Translations under genes and position numbers: made by a program | The notes under the pieces: model-generated | The model's input: the letters and a program-made list of their open reading frames with translations, nothing else | Database searches by the model: none | What the model was told of the DNA's origin: nothing | Assembly: GCF_000379725.1 (NCBI RefSeq) | Contig: NZ_KB903630.1 | Span: forward strand, 11,045 to 75,044 | Origin: Cytophaga aurantiaca DSM 3654 | GTDB lineage: Bacteria; Bacteroidota; Bacteroidia; Cytophagales; Cytophagaceae | DNA length: 64,000 bases | Direction of reading: 5' to 3' | Shown: positions 37,796-46,140 of the stretch, piece after piece | Layout of the letters: the number at the start of each line of letters is the position of its first letter | How positions within the stretch are numbered: position 1 is the first letter of the stretch

Positions 37796-38989
37796 CTAGT
37801 CCACCTTTATCCATGGATAATAGTTCACCGACATTCCAGCTTCCATTTTTTTTATACTTGCATTGTGTCGCAGCATACCTGTGCTGAATAAGGTTGCTGA
37901 AATATCTCCCGAGCCATTGTGCTTCTTTACTTCAACACCTGTTGCTGTTTCGTTTGCAACAATAAATTCATCGAAGTCGATCTTTTGCAAACGTTCGTGC
38001 GTAAATACTTTGTTTGTGAATGTATTATCCGAATTTGAAAAACAAGCACGTATAAATGGTTCAACTAAAACTTTAATTCCGATCTGAACAGAATACGGAT
38101 TTCCAGGTAATCCAAAAGCCACGCAGCCATTGGGATGTGTGCCGAACCAAATGGGTTTGCCAGGTCTGATTCGTACTTTATGAAAGTGACAGGTAAAGCC
38201 GCACGCAACAAGTGCTTCGGGTACATAGTCTGCGTCTCCCGCCGATACACCACCTGTTAAGATTAAGATATTCGATTCTTTACCGGCTTCGATCTGTTCT
38301 TTTAAAGCATCAATCGTATCCAGAGCAGAACGTACATCAATATTTAACGGATAATCTTTTAACAGTGCACGTATGGTAAATGAATTTGAATCACGTATCT
38401 GCCAGCTTGCTATGGTATCAGTTGTAGGCTCAATAATTTCATTACCTGTGCGGATAATGGTTGTTGTTAAAAAATCATACGAAGGAACAAATCCATATCC
38501 CAAGGATGCAAGCGTACCAACATGCTGCGGTGTTACACGCATTCCTTTTTTTAACACAACAGTACTCTTTAAAACATCTTCACCTTCCTTTGCAATGTTT
38601 TGCATCGGAGTAAAAGTTATACCTTTTTTGAAATAGATGCTGTTGTTCTCTGCTGAAATATCTTCGACACGTACAAGAACATTTAACTGTTTAGGTACCG
38701 GTGCACCTGTCATGATACGCAAACACTCAAACTCCTGAATTTCTGTTTGCCACATTTCTCCGGCAAATACTGTTCCTGCTAATTTGTATGATTCCTTAAC
38801 AGGAGAGGTGCCATCCCAATAAAAAGCAATCCCATCTACTGCAGCTCTGTTAAAGGGCGGATAATTTCTATCCGCAACAATATCTTCTGAATAAAAATTT
38901 CCAATGCTTTCAAGCAGCGTAATGTTATTAGGAGAGGCTTTAAGTTTTTTACTTAAAACAATTTTCTGTGCATCTTCAAATGATATCAT
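37796..38989 (-). CDS. moeA: Molybdopterin molybdenumtransferase
   Basis: Inserts molybdate into adenylated molybdopterin. The 397-residue product from ATG 38989 has YPPFNRAAVDGIAF (domain I), the TGAPVP turn, RTGNEIIEP, TGGVSAGDADYVPEAL (catalytic domain III), IRPGKPIWFG and FGLPGNPYSV. It starts 2 bases after the stop of the moaC-moaB fusion on the same strand, so the two form an operon. Confidence 0.95.
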   Translation of the reverse strand: MISFEDAQKIVLSKKLKASPNNITLLESIGNFYSEDIVADRNYPPFNRAAVDGIAFYWDGTSPVKESYKLAGTVFAGEMWQTEIQEFECLRIMTGAPVPKQLNVLVRVEDISAENNSIYFKKGITFTPMQNIAKEGEDVLKSTVVLKKGMRVTPQHVGTLASLGYGFVPSYDFLTTTIIRTGNEIIEPTTDTIASWQIRDSNSFTIRALLKDYPLNIDVRSALDTIDALKEQIEAGKESNILILTGGVSAGDADYVPEALVACGFTCHFHKVRIRPGKPIWFGTHPNGCVAFGLPGNPYSVQIGIKVLVEPFIRACFSNSDNTFTNKVFTHERLQKIDFDEFIVANETATGVEVKKHNGSGDISATLFSTGMLRHNASIKKMEAGMSVNYYPWIKVD

Positions 38990-38991
38990 AA

Positions 38992-39939
38992 TCAATGTCC
39001 TCCGCCTTTCATCATTTTCCGTGCATGAAATACTGCCGGTAAAATTGCTTCCAAGCATTCGCGCACGCCGTTGCTGCTGCCCGGTAAAGTAACAATCAAT
39101 GTTTCATGGATCGCACCTGCCACCGCCCGCGACATCATCGCAAGTGGTGTACGCATTTGCCCGTATACACGCATTGCTTCTGTGATTCCATCGGCATCAC
39201 GTTCTATAATTGCTTTTACTGCTTCAACGGTTTTATCTCTTGGACCTAAACCGGTACCGCCCGTAGTAAATATGTAGGCATAATCTTCGGCTACCCATGC
39301 ACGTATTTTTTCCTGAATATGCATCGGTTCGTCTGGCACAATATCATACGAGACATTTGTAATGCCATGCTCGTTTAACATTTCTAGGATCTTTTTCCCG
39401 GAACTGTCTTCGCGTTTTCCTTCAAAAGTGGAATCGGAGCAAACCAATACAGCACATCTCGGTGGTGTGTTAAAATATTTCTGTCCGCTTTTACCACCTG
39501 TTTTTTCAAGCAATCGAATAGGACCTATACTTAGATTTTTATCAATATTTTTTAATAGATCATAGACCGTTAACGCTGCAATTGAAATACCTGTTAGTGC
39601 TTCAATTTCAATTCCCGTCCTGCCGATTGATTTTATTTGTGAACGTATAACAACACCGTGTAAGCCTTCTAATGAAATGCCAAGTTCATCTGTATGTTTT
39701 ACAGGATCCAGTATTTCAAAATCAACAGACATGCCATCGATACCAACCGGGTGACAATGCGGAATAAGTTGTGATGTATTTTTGGCTGCTAAAAATGCTG
39801 CAGCACGAGCCACATCAAACATGTTTCCTTTTGGTAAGGTGTCGTTTTTTATATGATCAATCGTGGATGCAGAACAGGTAACCATACCAATTCCGGTTGC
39901 TGTACGCAGAGTAATCTGTTTGCCGCTGATATCACGCAT
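38992..39939 (-). CDS. moaC: MoaC-MoaB (MogA-type) fusion
   Basis: A 315-residue bifunctional protein. Residues 1-150 are MoaC, cyclic pyranopterin monophosphate synthase, with LIPHCHPVGIDGMSVDF and TGIEIEALTGISIAALTVYDL. Residues about 160-305 are a MoaB/MogA domain that adenylates molybdopterin, with VCSDST, FTTGGTGLGPRDKTVEA and LPGSSNGVRECLEAILP. The two steps flank MoaDE in the pathway, so fusion does not channel consecutive intermediates. It forms an operon with moeA. Confidence 0.95.
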   Translation of the reverse strand: MRDISGKQITLRTATGIGMVTCSASTIDHIKNDTLPKGNMFDVARAAAFLAAKNTSQLIPHCHPVGIDGMSVDFEILDPVKHTDELGISLEGLHGVVIRSQIKSIGRTGIEIEALTGISIAALTVYDLLKNIDKNLSIGPIRLLEKTGGKSGQKYFNTPPRCAVLVCSDSTFEGKREDSSGKKILEMLNEHGITNVSYDIVPDEPMHIQEKIRAWVAEDYAYIFTTGGTGLGPRDKTVEAVKAIIERDADGITEAMRVYGQMRTPLAMMSRAVAGAIHETLIVTLPGSSNGVRECLEAILPAVFHARKMMKGGGH

Positions 39940-39965
39940 AAGGGTAATAAGTTTTATGTAATAGT

Positions 39966-39981
39966 TACTAAGTACGGAGTA
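39966..39981 (-). promoter_or_regulatory. TAC-rich site upstream of moaC-moeA
   Basis: On the coding strand it reads TACTCCGTACTTAGTA, about 27 bases before the ATG. It has GTACTTA half-sites like those near the porin and nirB promoters but lacks the TACGTA palindrome, so a shared regulator is only a possibility. Confidence 0.3.
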
Positions 39982-40056
39982 TTCAACTTTAATAGCAAGC
40001 CTTCGTATTAAATTAAGGTGAAACGTAATATTATATAATGTATTTATTTAATTACT

Positions 40057-40950
40057 TCAAAACTTTAGATACCAATCAAAATTTGATTTTAATATGTTTT
40101 TCTTTTCTACTTGAATGAATTTTAAGAATGCTTGGCTGACAGGTGAAAGTTTTTTTCCTTTTAACCAAATTAGATGCCATTCCGTTTTTATGGGCAAATT
40201 TTTTGTTTTTAAAATATACATTTGCTTATTAAGCAATTCATTTTTAATTCCGATTAGAGGCATAATAGAATATCCCAAGCCAGCAATTACAGCTTGTTTG
40301 ACAGCTTCGTTTGATGTGAGTTCCATCTGTTTTCGTTTTTTTCCTTCATGTAAGTTAAAATACTTCTCCATTGCCATCCTCGTAGCAGAACCTTCTTCTC
40401 TATAAATTAAAGGTTTACTTTCATCTCGGATATTTTTATTTCCAATCAGATATAATTTATTTTCAATTAAAAATTCTTTTTCGATAGGAAGATTGTCGGG
40501 TAGTACAGATACCAATGCAAAATCAGTTTCATTGTTTTTTAAACTTTCAATTACTTTACTTTTATTGGTTACATCTAGTATCAGATCTATCCCCGAATTT
40601 TTTTCCAGAAACTCAGATAAAAAGAAAGGGATAACATATTTGCCGGTTGATGCGGAGGAAATCCTAAGTTTTCCTGTCATTATTCCTTCATACAAATTTG
40701 TTTTATAGTTAATCACTTCCAATTCCTCAATTACATTTTCAGCAATTTTTGCGATCTCTTTTCCAAAATCAGTAATATATAATTGTCGTCCTATAACCTC
40801 AGTTAAAGGTACTGCAAATTGATCTTGAAAATTTTTCAATTGAATGGAAACGGCCGGCTGTGTCATGAAGAGCTCTTCTGAAGCCTTTGTTATACTTTTT
40901 GTTTGAACAACCTTAATAAATATCTGGAGTTGATGTATTGTATAATTCAT
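40057..40950 (-). CDS. LysR-family regulator, CbbR/CmpR-like
   Basis: A 297-residue LysR-type protein: N-terminal winged helix (LQIFIKVVQTKSITKASEELFMTQPAVSIQLKNFQ), linker helix, then an effector-binding domain (about 90-295) with TGKLRISSASTGKYVIPFFLSEF. It is divergent from the dab genes with an 89-bp spacer that contains LysR-type palindromes. Related regulators sense metabolites of carbon fixation or inorganic carbon shortage; that it controls dabXBA is inference from position. Confidence 0.88.
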   Translation of the reverse strand: MNYTIHQLQIFIKVVQTKSITKASEELFMTQPAVSIQLKNFQDQFAVPLTEVIGRQLYITDFGKEIAKIAENVIEELEVINYKTNLYEGIMTGKLRISSASTGKYVIPFFLSEFLEKNSGIDLILDVTNKSKVIESLKNNETDFALVSVLPDNLPIEKEFLIENKLYLIGNKNIRDESKPLIYREEGSATRMAMEKYFNLHEGKKRKQMELTSNEAVKQAVIAGLGYSIMPLIGIKNELLNKQMYILKTKNLPIKTEWHLIWLKGKKLSPVSQAFLKFIQVEKKNILKSNFDWYLKF

Positions 40951-40999
40951 AAATATATTTTATGTATTCCATAATAAATATAAATAAAAATTTATGAAT
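40945..40999. promoter_or_regulatory. LysR-type operator region between the regulator and dab genes
   Basis: TTATG-N5-CATAA at 40960-40974 is a perfect inverted repeat with the T-N11-A form of LysR sites, 10 bases before the regulator ATG. A wider pair, ATTCATAAAT (40945-40954) and ATTTATGAAT (40990-40999), frames it. Such a layout fits an autoregulated divergent promoter. Confidence 0.6.
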
Positions 41000-41039
41000 C
41001 AAAAAACTCAGATTTGTAAAAATAATATGTAAAGGAATT

Positions 41040-41345
41040 ATGGAAAAATCACATCAAAAAACAACTCCGCAAATTGTTAAAGACAATTTTGTTCTTATTA
41101 AAGGGGAATTTGCTCCTGATGAGGCACTGGAAGTAACCACTCATCTTATAACTGAAAAAATTCAATTTCATAAACTTCGAATTTTTAGTAGAGAAATTCG
41201 ATTTGGATATGTTGATAAATCATCTTTAGCAAGAATAGAGGAATTAAGGTTGTGTAAAGAGTCTATAAACGATCTTATTCAAGTTGCTAAGAATGCTGAA
41301 AAAAAAATAAAAATAGATTCCTCAATTACTATTCAAATTATTTAA
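41040..41345 (+). CDS. Small hypothetical protein of the dab operon
   Basis: A 101-residue soluble protein without membrane segment or signal. It reads as a mixed alpha/beta small domain (FVLIKGEFAPDEALEVTTHLITEKIQFHKLRIFS). I do not recognise a family. It is first in the row, 25 bases before dabB and downstream of the LysR operator, so it likely takes part in inorganic carbon uptake or its control. Confidence 0.7.
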   Translation: MEKSHQKTTPQIVKDNFVLIKGEFAPDEALEVTTHLITEKIQFHKLRIFSREIRFGYVDKSSLARIEELRLCKESINDLIQVAKNAEKKIKIDSSITIQII

Positions 41346-41370
41346 TAAAACATCTATAAATAAAATAGTT

Positions 41371-43014
41371 ATGACTGAACAATATCTTGCTCTGATTTCT
41401 TTGATTGCTCCATTAACTTTTGTTGTCACAGCAATTGTCTCTTGGTTTCAACCAGGCATGCGTCCAGAATTTATGAAGGGAATAAGTACGTTAACAACCG
41501 GGGTTAGTATAATCGTTGCTGCTGTATGTGCTTATTTGGTTTTTATAAACGGGCTTTTAGAAACATCCTTATTAGGAATGAATCAACTTGGGTTTAGTAT
41601 CCGACTAGATACATTAAGTGTATTGATGTTGTCGATGATTTCTTTAATTAGTTTCATTGTAGTTAAGTTTAGTTTAAATTATTTAGACGGTGATAAGCGA
41701 CAAGGCATATTTATTGGTCGATTAGCAGCAACCATCGCATCTGTACAATTATTAGTTCTTTCAGGCAATTTGGCATTGTTATTTGCCTCTTGGGTTTTAA
41801 CAAGTGTTTCGTTACACCGCTTACTGGTATTTTACTCCGAACGTCCTGGTGCTATTGTTGTTGCTCGTAAAAAGTTTATCGTTGCTCGCTTAGGAGATGG
41901 TTGTTTGCTTGGTGCAATTATCGTATTATATTCAATATTCAAGACTGGTAATTTAGAAGTTATATTTCAATCCATAAAACTATCAATGGATTTAGGTATT
42001 GGAATTGTAAACATAGAATATGCAGCTATACTTTTAGTTTTTGCAGCGTTATTAAAGTCTGCTCAATTCCCTACGCATGGTTGGTTGATAGAAGTAATGG
42101 AAACACCAACCCCTGTTTCTGCACTCTTACATGCCGGATTGTTAAATGCAGGTCCATTTTTGATTGTTCGAATGGCATATATAATGGAAGTAAGTATGTA
42201 CTCTTCTTATATATTAATCATTGTTGGTGGATTTACAGCACTGTTTGCTTCAGTCGTATTTCTTACTCAAACATCTCTTAAAACGGCACTGGGTTACTCA
42301 AGTGTTGCACACATGGGATTTAGCTTACTTGTTTGTGGTCTTGGGTTGTATCCTGCTGCCATGTTGCATCTTGTAGCTCATTCTTTTTATAAAGCTCATG
42401 CCTTCCTTTCTTCAGGGAGTTTGATTGAGGTTATACGCACTTCACCAATTTTACAACCTAAACGAACAGGAAATCCTTTTAATATTGTGTTGGGAATTGT
42501 CTTAGCAATCTGTGTCTATATAATTTTCGCGTTACTTTGGGGGATTGATTTTGAAAATCAATTATCACTCTTAGCTATTGGAGCGATAATCGTAATGGGA
42601 CTTTCAACGTTATTTGCTTCTGCGCTTGATTCAAATGGAAGCTATAAGTTGATACTAAAAACTTCTTTATTAGCGATCGTTGTTGTGGCATTATTTTTCA
42701 CTCTCGAGTCGGGTATGCACTATTTGTTACATTCAGGTTTACCTCAACTACGCATATTAAGTACAGGTGAAATGATTTTAGTATGTCTTATTACGATCAT
42801 ATTTTCTGCTGCCGTATTTCTGCAAATTTATTCCCCTTTAACATCTTCGTCCTTATTCAGTAAATCGATCATACTTCATTTAAGAAACGGGCTTTACGCA
42901 AATACATTATTTGATAGACTGGTCGGGTCATTAAAGATTCATTTACAACCTCAGCATATTGAAATTTCAGACAATAATAAAATTGCTAATAAAGGACAAT
43001 CAGTAGAAGTATAA
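41371..43014 (+). CDS. dabB: DabB, proton-coupling membrane subunit of DAB inorganic carbon pump
   Basis: A 547-residue membrane protein of the NuoL/MrpA antiporter family with about 13 or more spans. Seen: the Proton_antipo_M core with LLKSAQFPTHGWLIEVMETPTPVSALLHAGLLNAGPFLIVRMA, the Glu/Lys/His set that carries protons, and YSSVAHMGF. No other complex I gene is near, and the next gene is dabA, so this is DabB, which couples ion flow to DabA. Cyanobacterial or complex I roles are thereby unlikely. Confidence 0.92.
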   Translation: MTEQYLALISLIAPLTFVVTAIVSWFQPGMRPEFMKGISTLTTGVSIIVAAVCAYLVFINGLLETSLLGMNQLGFSIRLDTLSVLMLSMISLISFIVVKFSLNYLDGDKRQGIFIGRLAATIASVQLLVLSGNLALLFASWVLTSVSLHRLLVFYSERPGAIVVARKKFIVARLGDGCLLGAIIVLYSIFKTGNLEVIFQSIKLSMDLGIGIVNIEYAAILLVFAALLKSAQFPTHGWLIEVMETPTPVSALLHAGLLNAGPFLIVRMAYIMEVSMYSSYILIIVGGFTALFASVVFLTQTSLKTALGYSSVAHMGFSLLVCGLGLYPAAMLHLVAHSFYKAHAFLSSGSLIEVIRTSPILQPKRTGNPFNIVLGIVLAICVYIIFALLWGIDFENQLSLLAIGAIIVMGLSTLFASALDSNGSYKLILKTSLLAIVVVALFFTLESGMHYLLHSGLPQLRILSTGEMILVCLITIIFSAAVFLQIYSPLTSSSLFSKSIILHLRNGLYANTLFDRLVGSLKIHLQPQHIEISDNNKIANKGQSVEV

Positions 43015-43049
43015 AAATATTTATTGAAACATTTAATCTTAAAAATAAT

Positions 43050-45560
43050 ATGACAGATCAACATATTTCGAAACAAATTTTATTTGAAGGTTTAACTGCT
43101 AAGCAACTTGACTTATTAGGGATAGTTCGAAAAGCATGTAAAAAAATTGCTCCCGTTTGGCCACTTGAGAATTTTGTTGCCGTCAACCCTTACTTAGGGT
43201 TGACCAATCTATCGTTTGAAAATGCAGCAAGAGAATTGGCAGCTGCCGGAGGAATACAAATGACTTTACCTACGTCGTTTTACTTACAAAAAATTAAAAC
43301 AGATGAAATTATCCATGAAGATTTAGAAAAGGTTTTAATCAAAAACGAATATTATTTAGGTGCACATGAATTTATAAAAGCGATCGAAAATTATTCCAGC
43401 AATTCCGAAGAACTTCAATCCATTTCTTCTCTTTCCGATATTGCTACAGAAGTGACTCAAAAAGATTGGAATCGATTTATGATTGCACGAATTTCTCTAT
43501 GGGCTGCATCCTATTTTGATAAAGGTCAGGCTGTTTGGGCGGTAGCAAATCAAACAGAAAGTTTATTTATGTCATGGAAAAATGAAGCGACAATAGATCT
43601 TACACCACAGTTAAGTGGCCTGAAAGATTTCAGAAAAAAAGTTTCGAAAATTCCGGATCATCCTATTGATGCTATACAGTACTCGTTAGATATATTAGGT
43701 GTGCCAGAAAAAGGATTGTCCATATATTTACATCGTTTACTCGTTAAAGTTGGCGGTTGGTCTGCTTATGCTGGTCAGCTAGATTGGGAAAACAATTTGT
43801 ATAATGGGAAAGATGGGAAGTTGATTGAGTTTTTAGCAGTTCTTGTATGTTGGGAAGCATGTTTGCTTGAAACCCTGAACAACGATCTTCTAAAAGAAAA
43901 ATGGAATGCGTCGATACAAATACTAACAATAGATGAAGTTTCTCAAAAAATGAATCATCAACTTTTTTACAAGTTGATTTTACAAGGAGCTTTTGATGTA
44001 TCTGCACAACGGAAAATTGTAAATAAATTCCAATTCAACAAAAAAAATAATATAAAAAAAATAGTTAAACCCAAAGCACAAGCAATATTCTGTATCGATG
44101 TTCGCTCAGAAGTTTACCGTAGAAATCTTGAATTAGTGGATACTAAAATCAAAACATATGGCTTTGCTGGTTTCTTTGGTTTATCAATCAAATATGTGCC
44201 GCTTGGACACATAGGTGGTGAAGCACAATGTCCAGTACTTCTTAAGACAGGGCCAACGATATTGGAAGAACTAATTGATATAAAACAAAATCAAATAGCA
44301 ATTCAAAATCGAGTACTGAATCAACAAGTGAATCAGATATGGAAATCTTTCAAAGCAGGAGCAGTTACGTGTTTTAGCTTTGTAAGTCCAATGGGCTTGA
44401 CCTATTTACCTAAACTCTTTACGGATTCATTTGGATTAACAAGACCTATACCTCATCCAGATAAAATTGGTTTAAAGAAGTCTTTTAATGAAAATAAAAC
44501 AGTCCGATTGGCTTTCAATACATACAATAATGAAAATGTAGGTATTGAAATAGCAAGTCAAATTGAAATGGCTAAAAATGCTTTGGTCGGAATGTCATTG
44601 ACAGATAATTTTGCTGGGTTTGTGTTACTTGTTGGTCATGGTTCAACCACAGTGAATAATCCCCATGCAACAGGCTTAGATTGTGGTGCATGTGGCGGAC
44701 ATACGGGTGAAGCAAATGCAAAAGTCGCTGCAGCCATTTTGAACAATACACTTGTGAGAGCAGGTTTGCAGACACATAATATTTACATTCCTGAAAATAC
44801 CATATTTCTAGCCTGTCTTCATGATACTACAACAGATGAAGTGAGAATCTTAAATCTACAAGATGTACCTGCCAATCGGAAAAATGAACTGATTGATCTT
44901 GAACAATCTTTGATTTACGCTGGTAAGGAATCTCGATCCGAGCGTTTTTTGCGTATGTATTCGAACTCAAAAGGGGATGTAGATAAACGTGTAATCGAAC
45001 GAAGTAAAGATTGGTCACAAATACGTCCGGAATGGGGGCTTGCCGGTTGCTCAACTTTTGTAATAGCACCTCGCGAAAAATCTTTGGGTATTGATTTAGA
45101 AGGTAAATCTTTTTTACATACATATGATTGGAAAAAAGATTCTAACTTTTCTGTTCTGGAAGCTATTATGACAGCACCAATGGTTGTTACAAGTTGGATT
45201 AACTTACAGTACTACGCATCTACGGTAGACAATAAAAATTTTGGTTCGGGTAATAAAACACTTCATAATATCACAGCAGGGTTAGGAGTGCTTGAGGGAT
45301 ATTCGGGTGATTTACGAGTGGGGCTTCCATGGCAATCTGTTCATGATGGCGAAAACTTTCAACACGAACCACTTAAATTAAATGTAATAATTGCAGCTCC
45401 AATGTCTGCTATAAATAATGTAATACAGAAGCATAATAGTGTAAGAGATCTCTGTGATAATGGTTGGTTGCAACTTTTAATAATGGATGAAGTAGGAGAG
45501 ATTTCACATCGATATGAGGGTAATCTAATTTGGGAAGAATTAAATAAAAATGTAGCATAA
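43050..45560 (+). CDS. dabA: DabA, DUF2309 carbonic-anhydrase-like subunit of DAB pump
   Basis: An 836-residue cytoplasmic protein of the UPF0753/DUF2309 family. It is thought to hydrate CO2 in one direction when powered by DabB, so bicarbonate accumulates. The zinc site is intact: C348 and D350 in FCIDVRSE, H530 in VGHGST, and C545 in GLDCGACGG; the H-to-C distance of 15 residues equals that of the studied Halothiobacillus DabA. VAVNPYLGL near the N-terminus is also a family mark. It lies 35 bases after dabB. Confidence 0.95.
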   Translation: MTDQHISKQILFEGLTAKQLDLLGIVRKACKKIAPVWPLENFVAVNPYLGLTNLSFENAARELAAAGGIQMTLPTSFYLQKIKTDEIIHEDLEKVLIKNEYYLGAHEFIKAIENYSSNSEELQSISSLSDIATEVTQKDWNRFMIARISLWAASYFDKGQAVWAVANQTESLFMSWKNEATIDLTPQLSGLKDFRKKVSKIPDHPIDAIQYSLDILGVPEKGLSIYLHRLLVKVGGWSAYAGQLDWENNLYNGKDGKLIEFLAVLVCWEACLLETLNNDLLKEKWNASIQILTIDEVSQKMNHQLFYKLILQGAFDVSAQRKIVNKFQFNKKNNIKKIVKPKAQAIFCIDVRSEVYRRNLELVDTKIKTYGFAGFFGLSIKYVPLGHIGGEAQCPVLLKTGPTILEELIDIKQNQIAIQNRVLNQQVNQIWKSFKAGAVTCFSFVSPMGLTYLPKLFTDSFGLTRPIPHPDKIGLKKSFNENKTVRLAFNTYNNENVGIEIASQIEMAKNALVGMSLTDNFAGFVLLVGHGSTTVNNPHATGLDCGACGGHTGEANAKVAAAILNNTLVRAGLQTHNIYIPENTIFLACLHDTTTDEVRILNLQDVPANRKNELIDLEQSLIYAGKESRSERFLRMYSNSKGDVDKRVIERSKDWSQIRPEWGLAGCSTFVIAPREKSLGIDLEGKSFLHTYDWKKDSNFSVLEAIMTAPMVVTSWINLQYYASTVDNKNFGSGNKTLHNITAGLGVLEGYSGDLRVGLPWQSVHDGENFQHEPLKLNVIIAAPMSAINNVIQKHNSVRDLCDNGWLQLLIMDEVGEISHRYEGNLIWEELNKNVA

Positions 45561-45565
45561 ATATT

Positions 45566-45637
45566 GATTTGCCTTAATCGTTGACTATCTAACTTATTTG
45601 TGTTTATTAGTTGGATTGCTGATTATTGAGGCAAATC
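45566..45637 (+). other. Imperfect hairpin after dabA
   Basis: GATTTGCCTTAAT (45566-45578) pairs with ATTGAGGCAAATC (45625-45637) with one mismatch, enclosing a 46-base centre. No T-run follows, so termination is only possible. Confidence 0.3.
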
Positions 45638-45690
45638 ATATGTATTAGTTTATTCTCATCCTCCAATTCTACTATCGACAACCTCATCTA

Positions 45691-45725
45691 TAAAAAAAGA
45701 CGGTGACGCCCTTTTCGTCACCGTC
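45691..45725 (-). terminator. Rho-independent terminator of nirB-nirD
   Basis: On the minus strand GACGGTGACG, a short loop, CGTCACCGTC, then a run of seven T. It lies about 30 bases after the nirD stop. Confidence 0.9.
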
Positions 45726-45756
45726 CCAACTAAACCAATTAATCAGAAGATTTTAA

Positions 45757-46116
45757 TTATTCATTTAGGCCAATAAAAATTAAACCGTCTTCTACTTTGA
45801 TTGGATAGGTCTTTATAGTGTAGTCATCGCCAGACATGCAATGACCGTCCTTTAGGGAAAATGATTTTTTATGAAATGGACAGGCAACTTTAGGTTCGTC
45901 GCTCATATCACCGATCATACCACGCGATAAGATCATTTGTTGTTTATGCGGACATAGATTGTCTGTTGCAAACCATTCATTGCGACGTGTAAAATTGAAG
46001 ATCGCAATTTGTTTTCCCTGGATCATGGCACATGCGCCACCGTTTTCCGGTACATCTGAAATCGTACCGGCTTTATACCAGGTTGTATCTGTAGTTGTGA
46101 TTGTTGCGTTTGTCAT
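45757..46116 (-). CDS. nirD: Nitrite reductase small subunit
   Basis: A 119-residue Rieske-fold protein that partners NirB. It shows DNLCPHKQQMILSRG and ACPFHKKSFSLKDGHC; NirD proteins have a Rieske fold, but here the CxH...CxxH ligand pairs are present (CPH and CPFHK), so a cluster could bind. It is 24 bases after nirB and ends the operon before a terminator. Confidence 0.9.
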   Translation of the reverse strand: MTNATITTTDTTWYKAGTISDVPENGGACAMIQGKQIAIFNFTRRNEWFATDNLCPHKQQMILSRGMIGDMSDEPKVACPFHKKSFSLKDGHCMSGDDYTIKTYPIKVEDGLIFIGLNE

Positions 46117-46140
46117 ATTAGTAAGTGGTTTAAGGGTGAA

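Noticed and set aside
41371-43014. dabB as a complex I subunit (nuoL)
   Set aside because: No other nuo gene is near and dabA with its intact zinc site follows directly.
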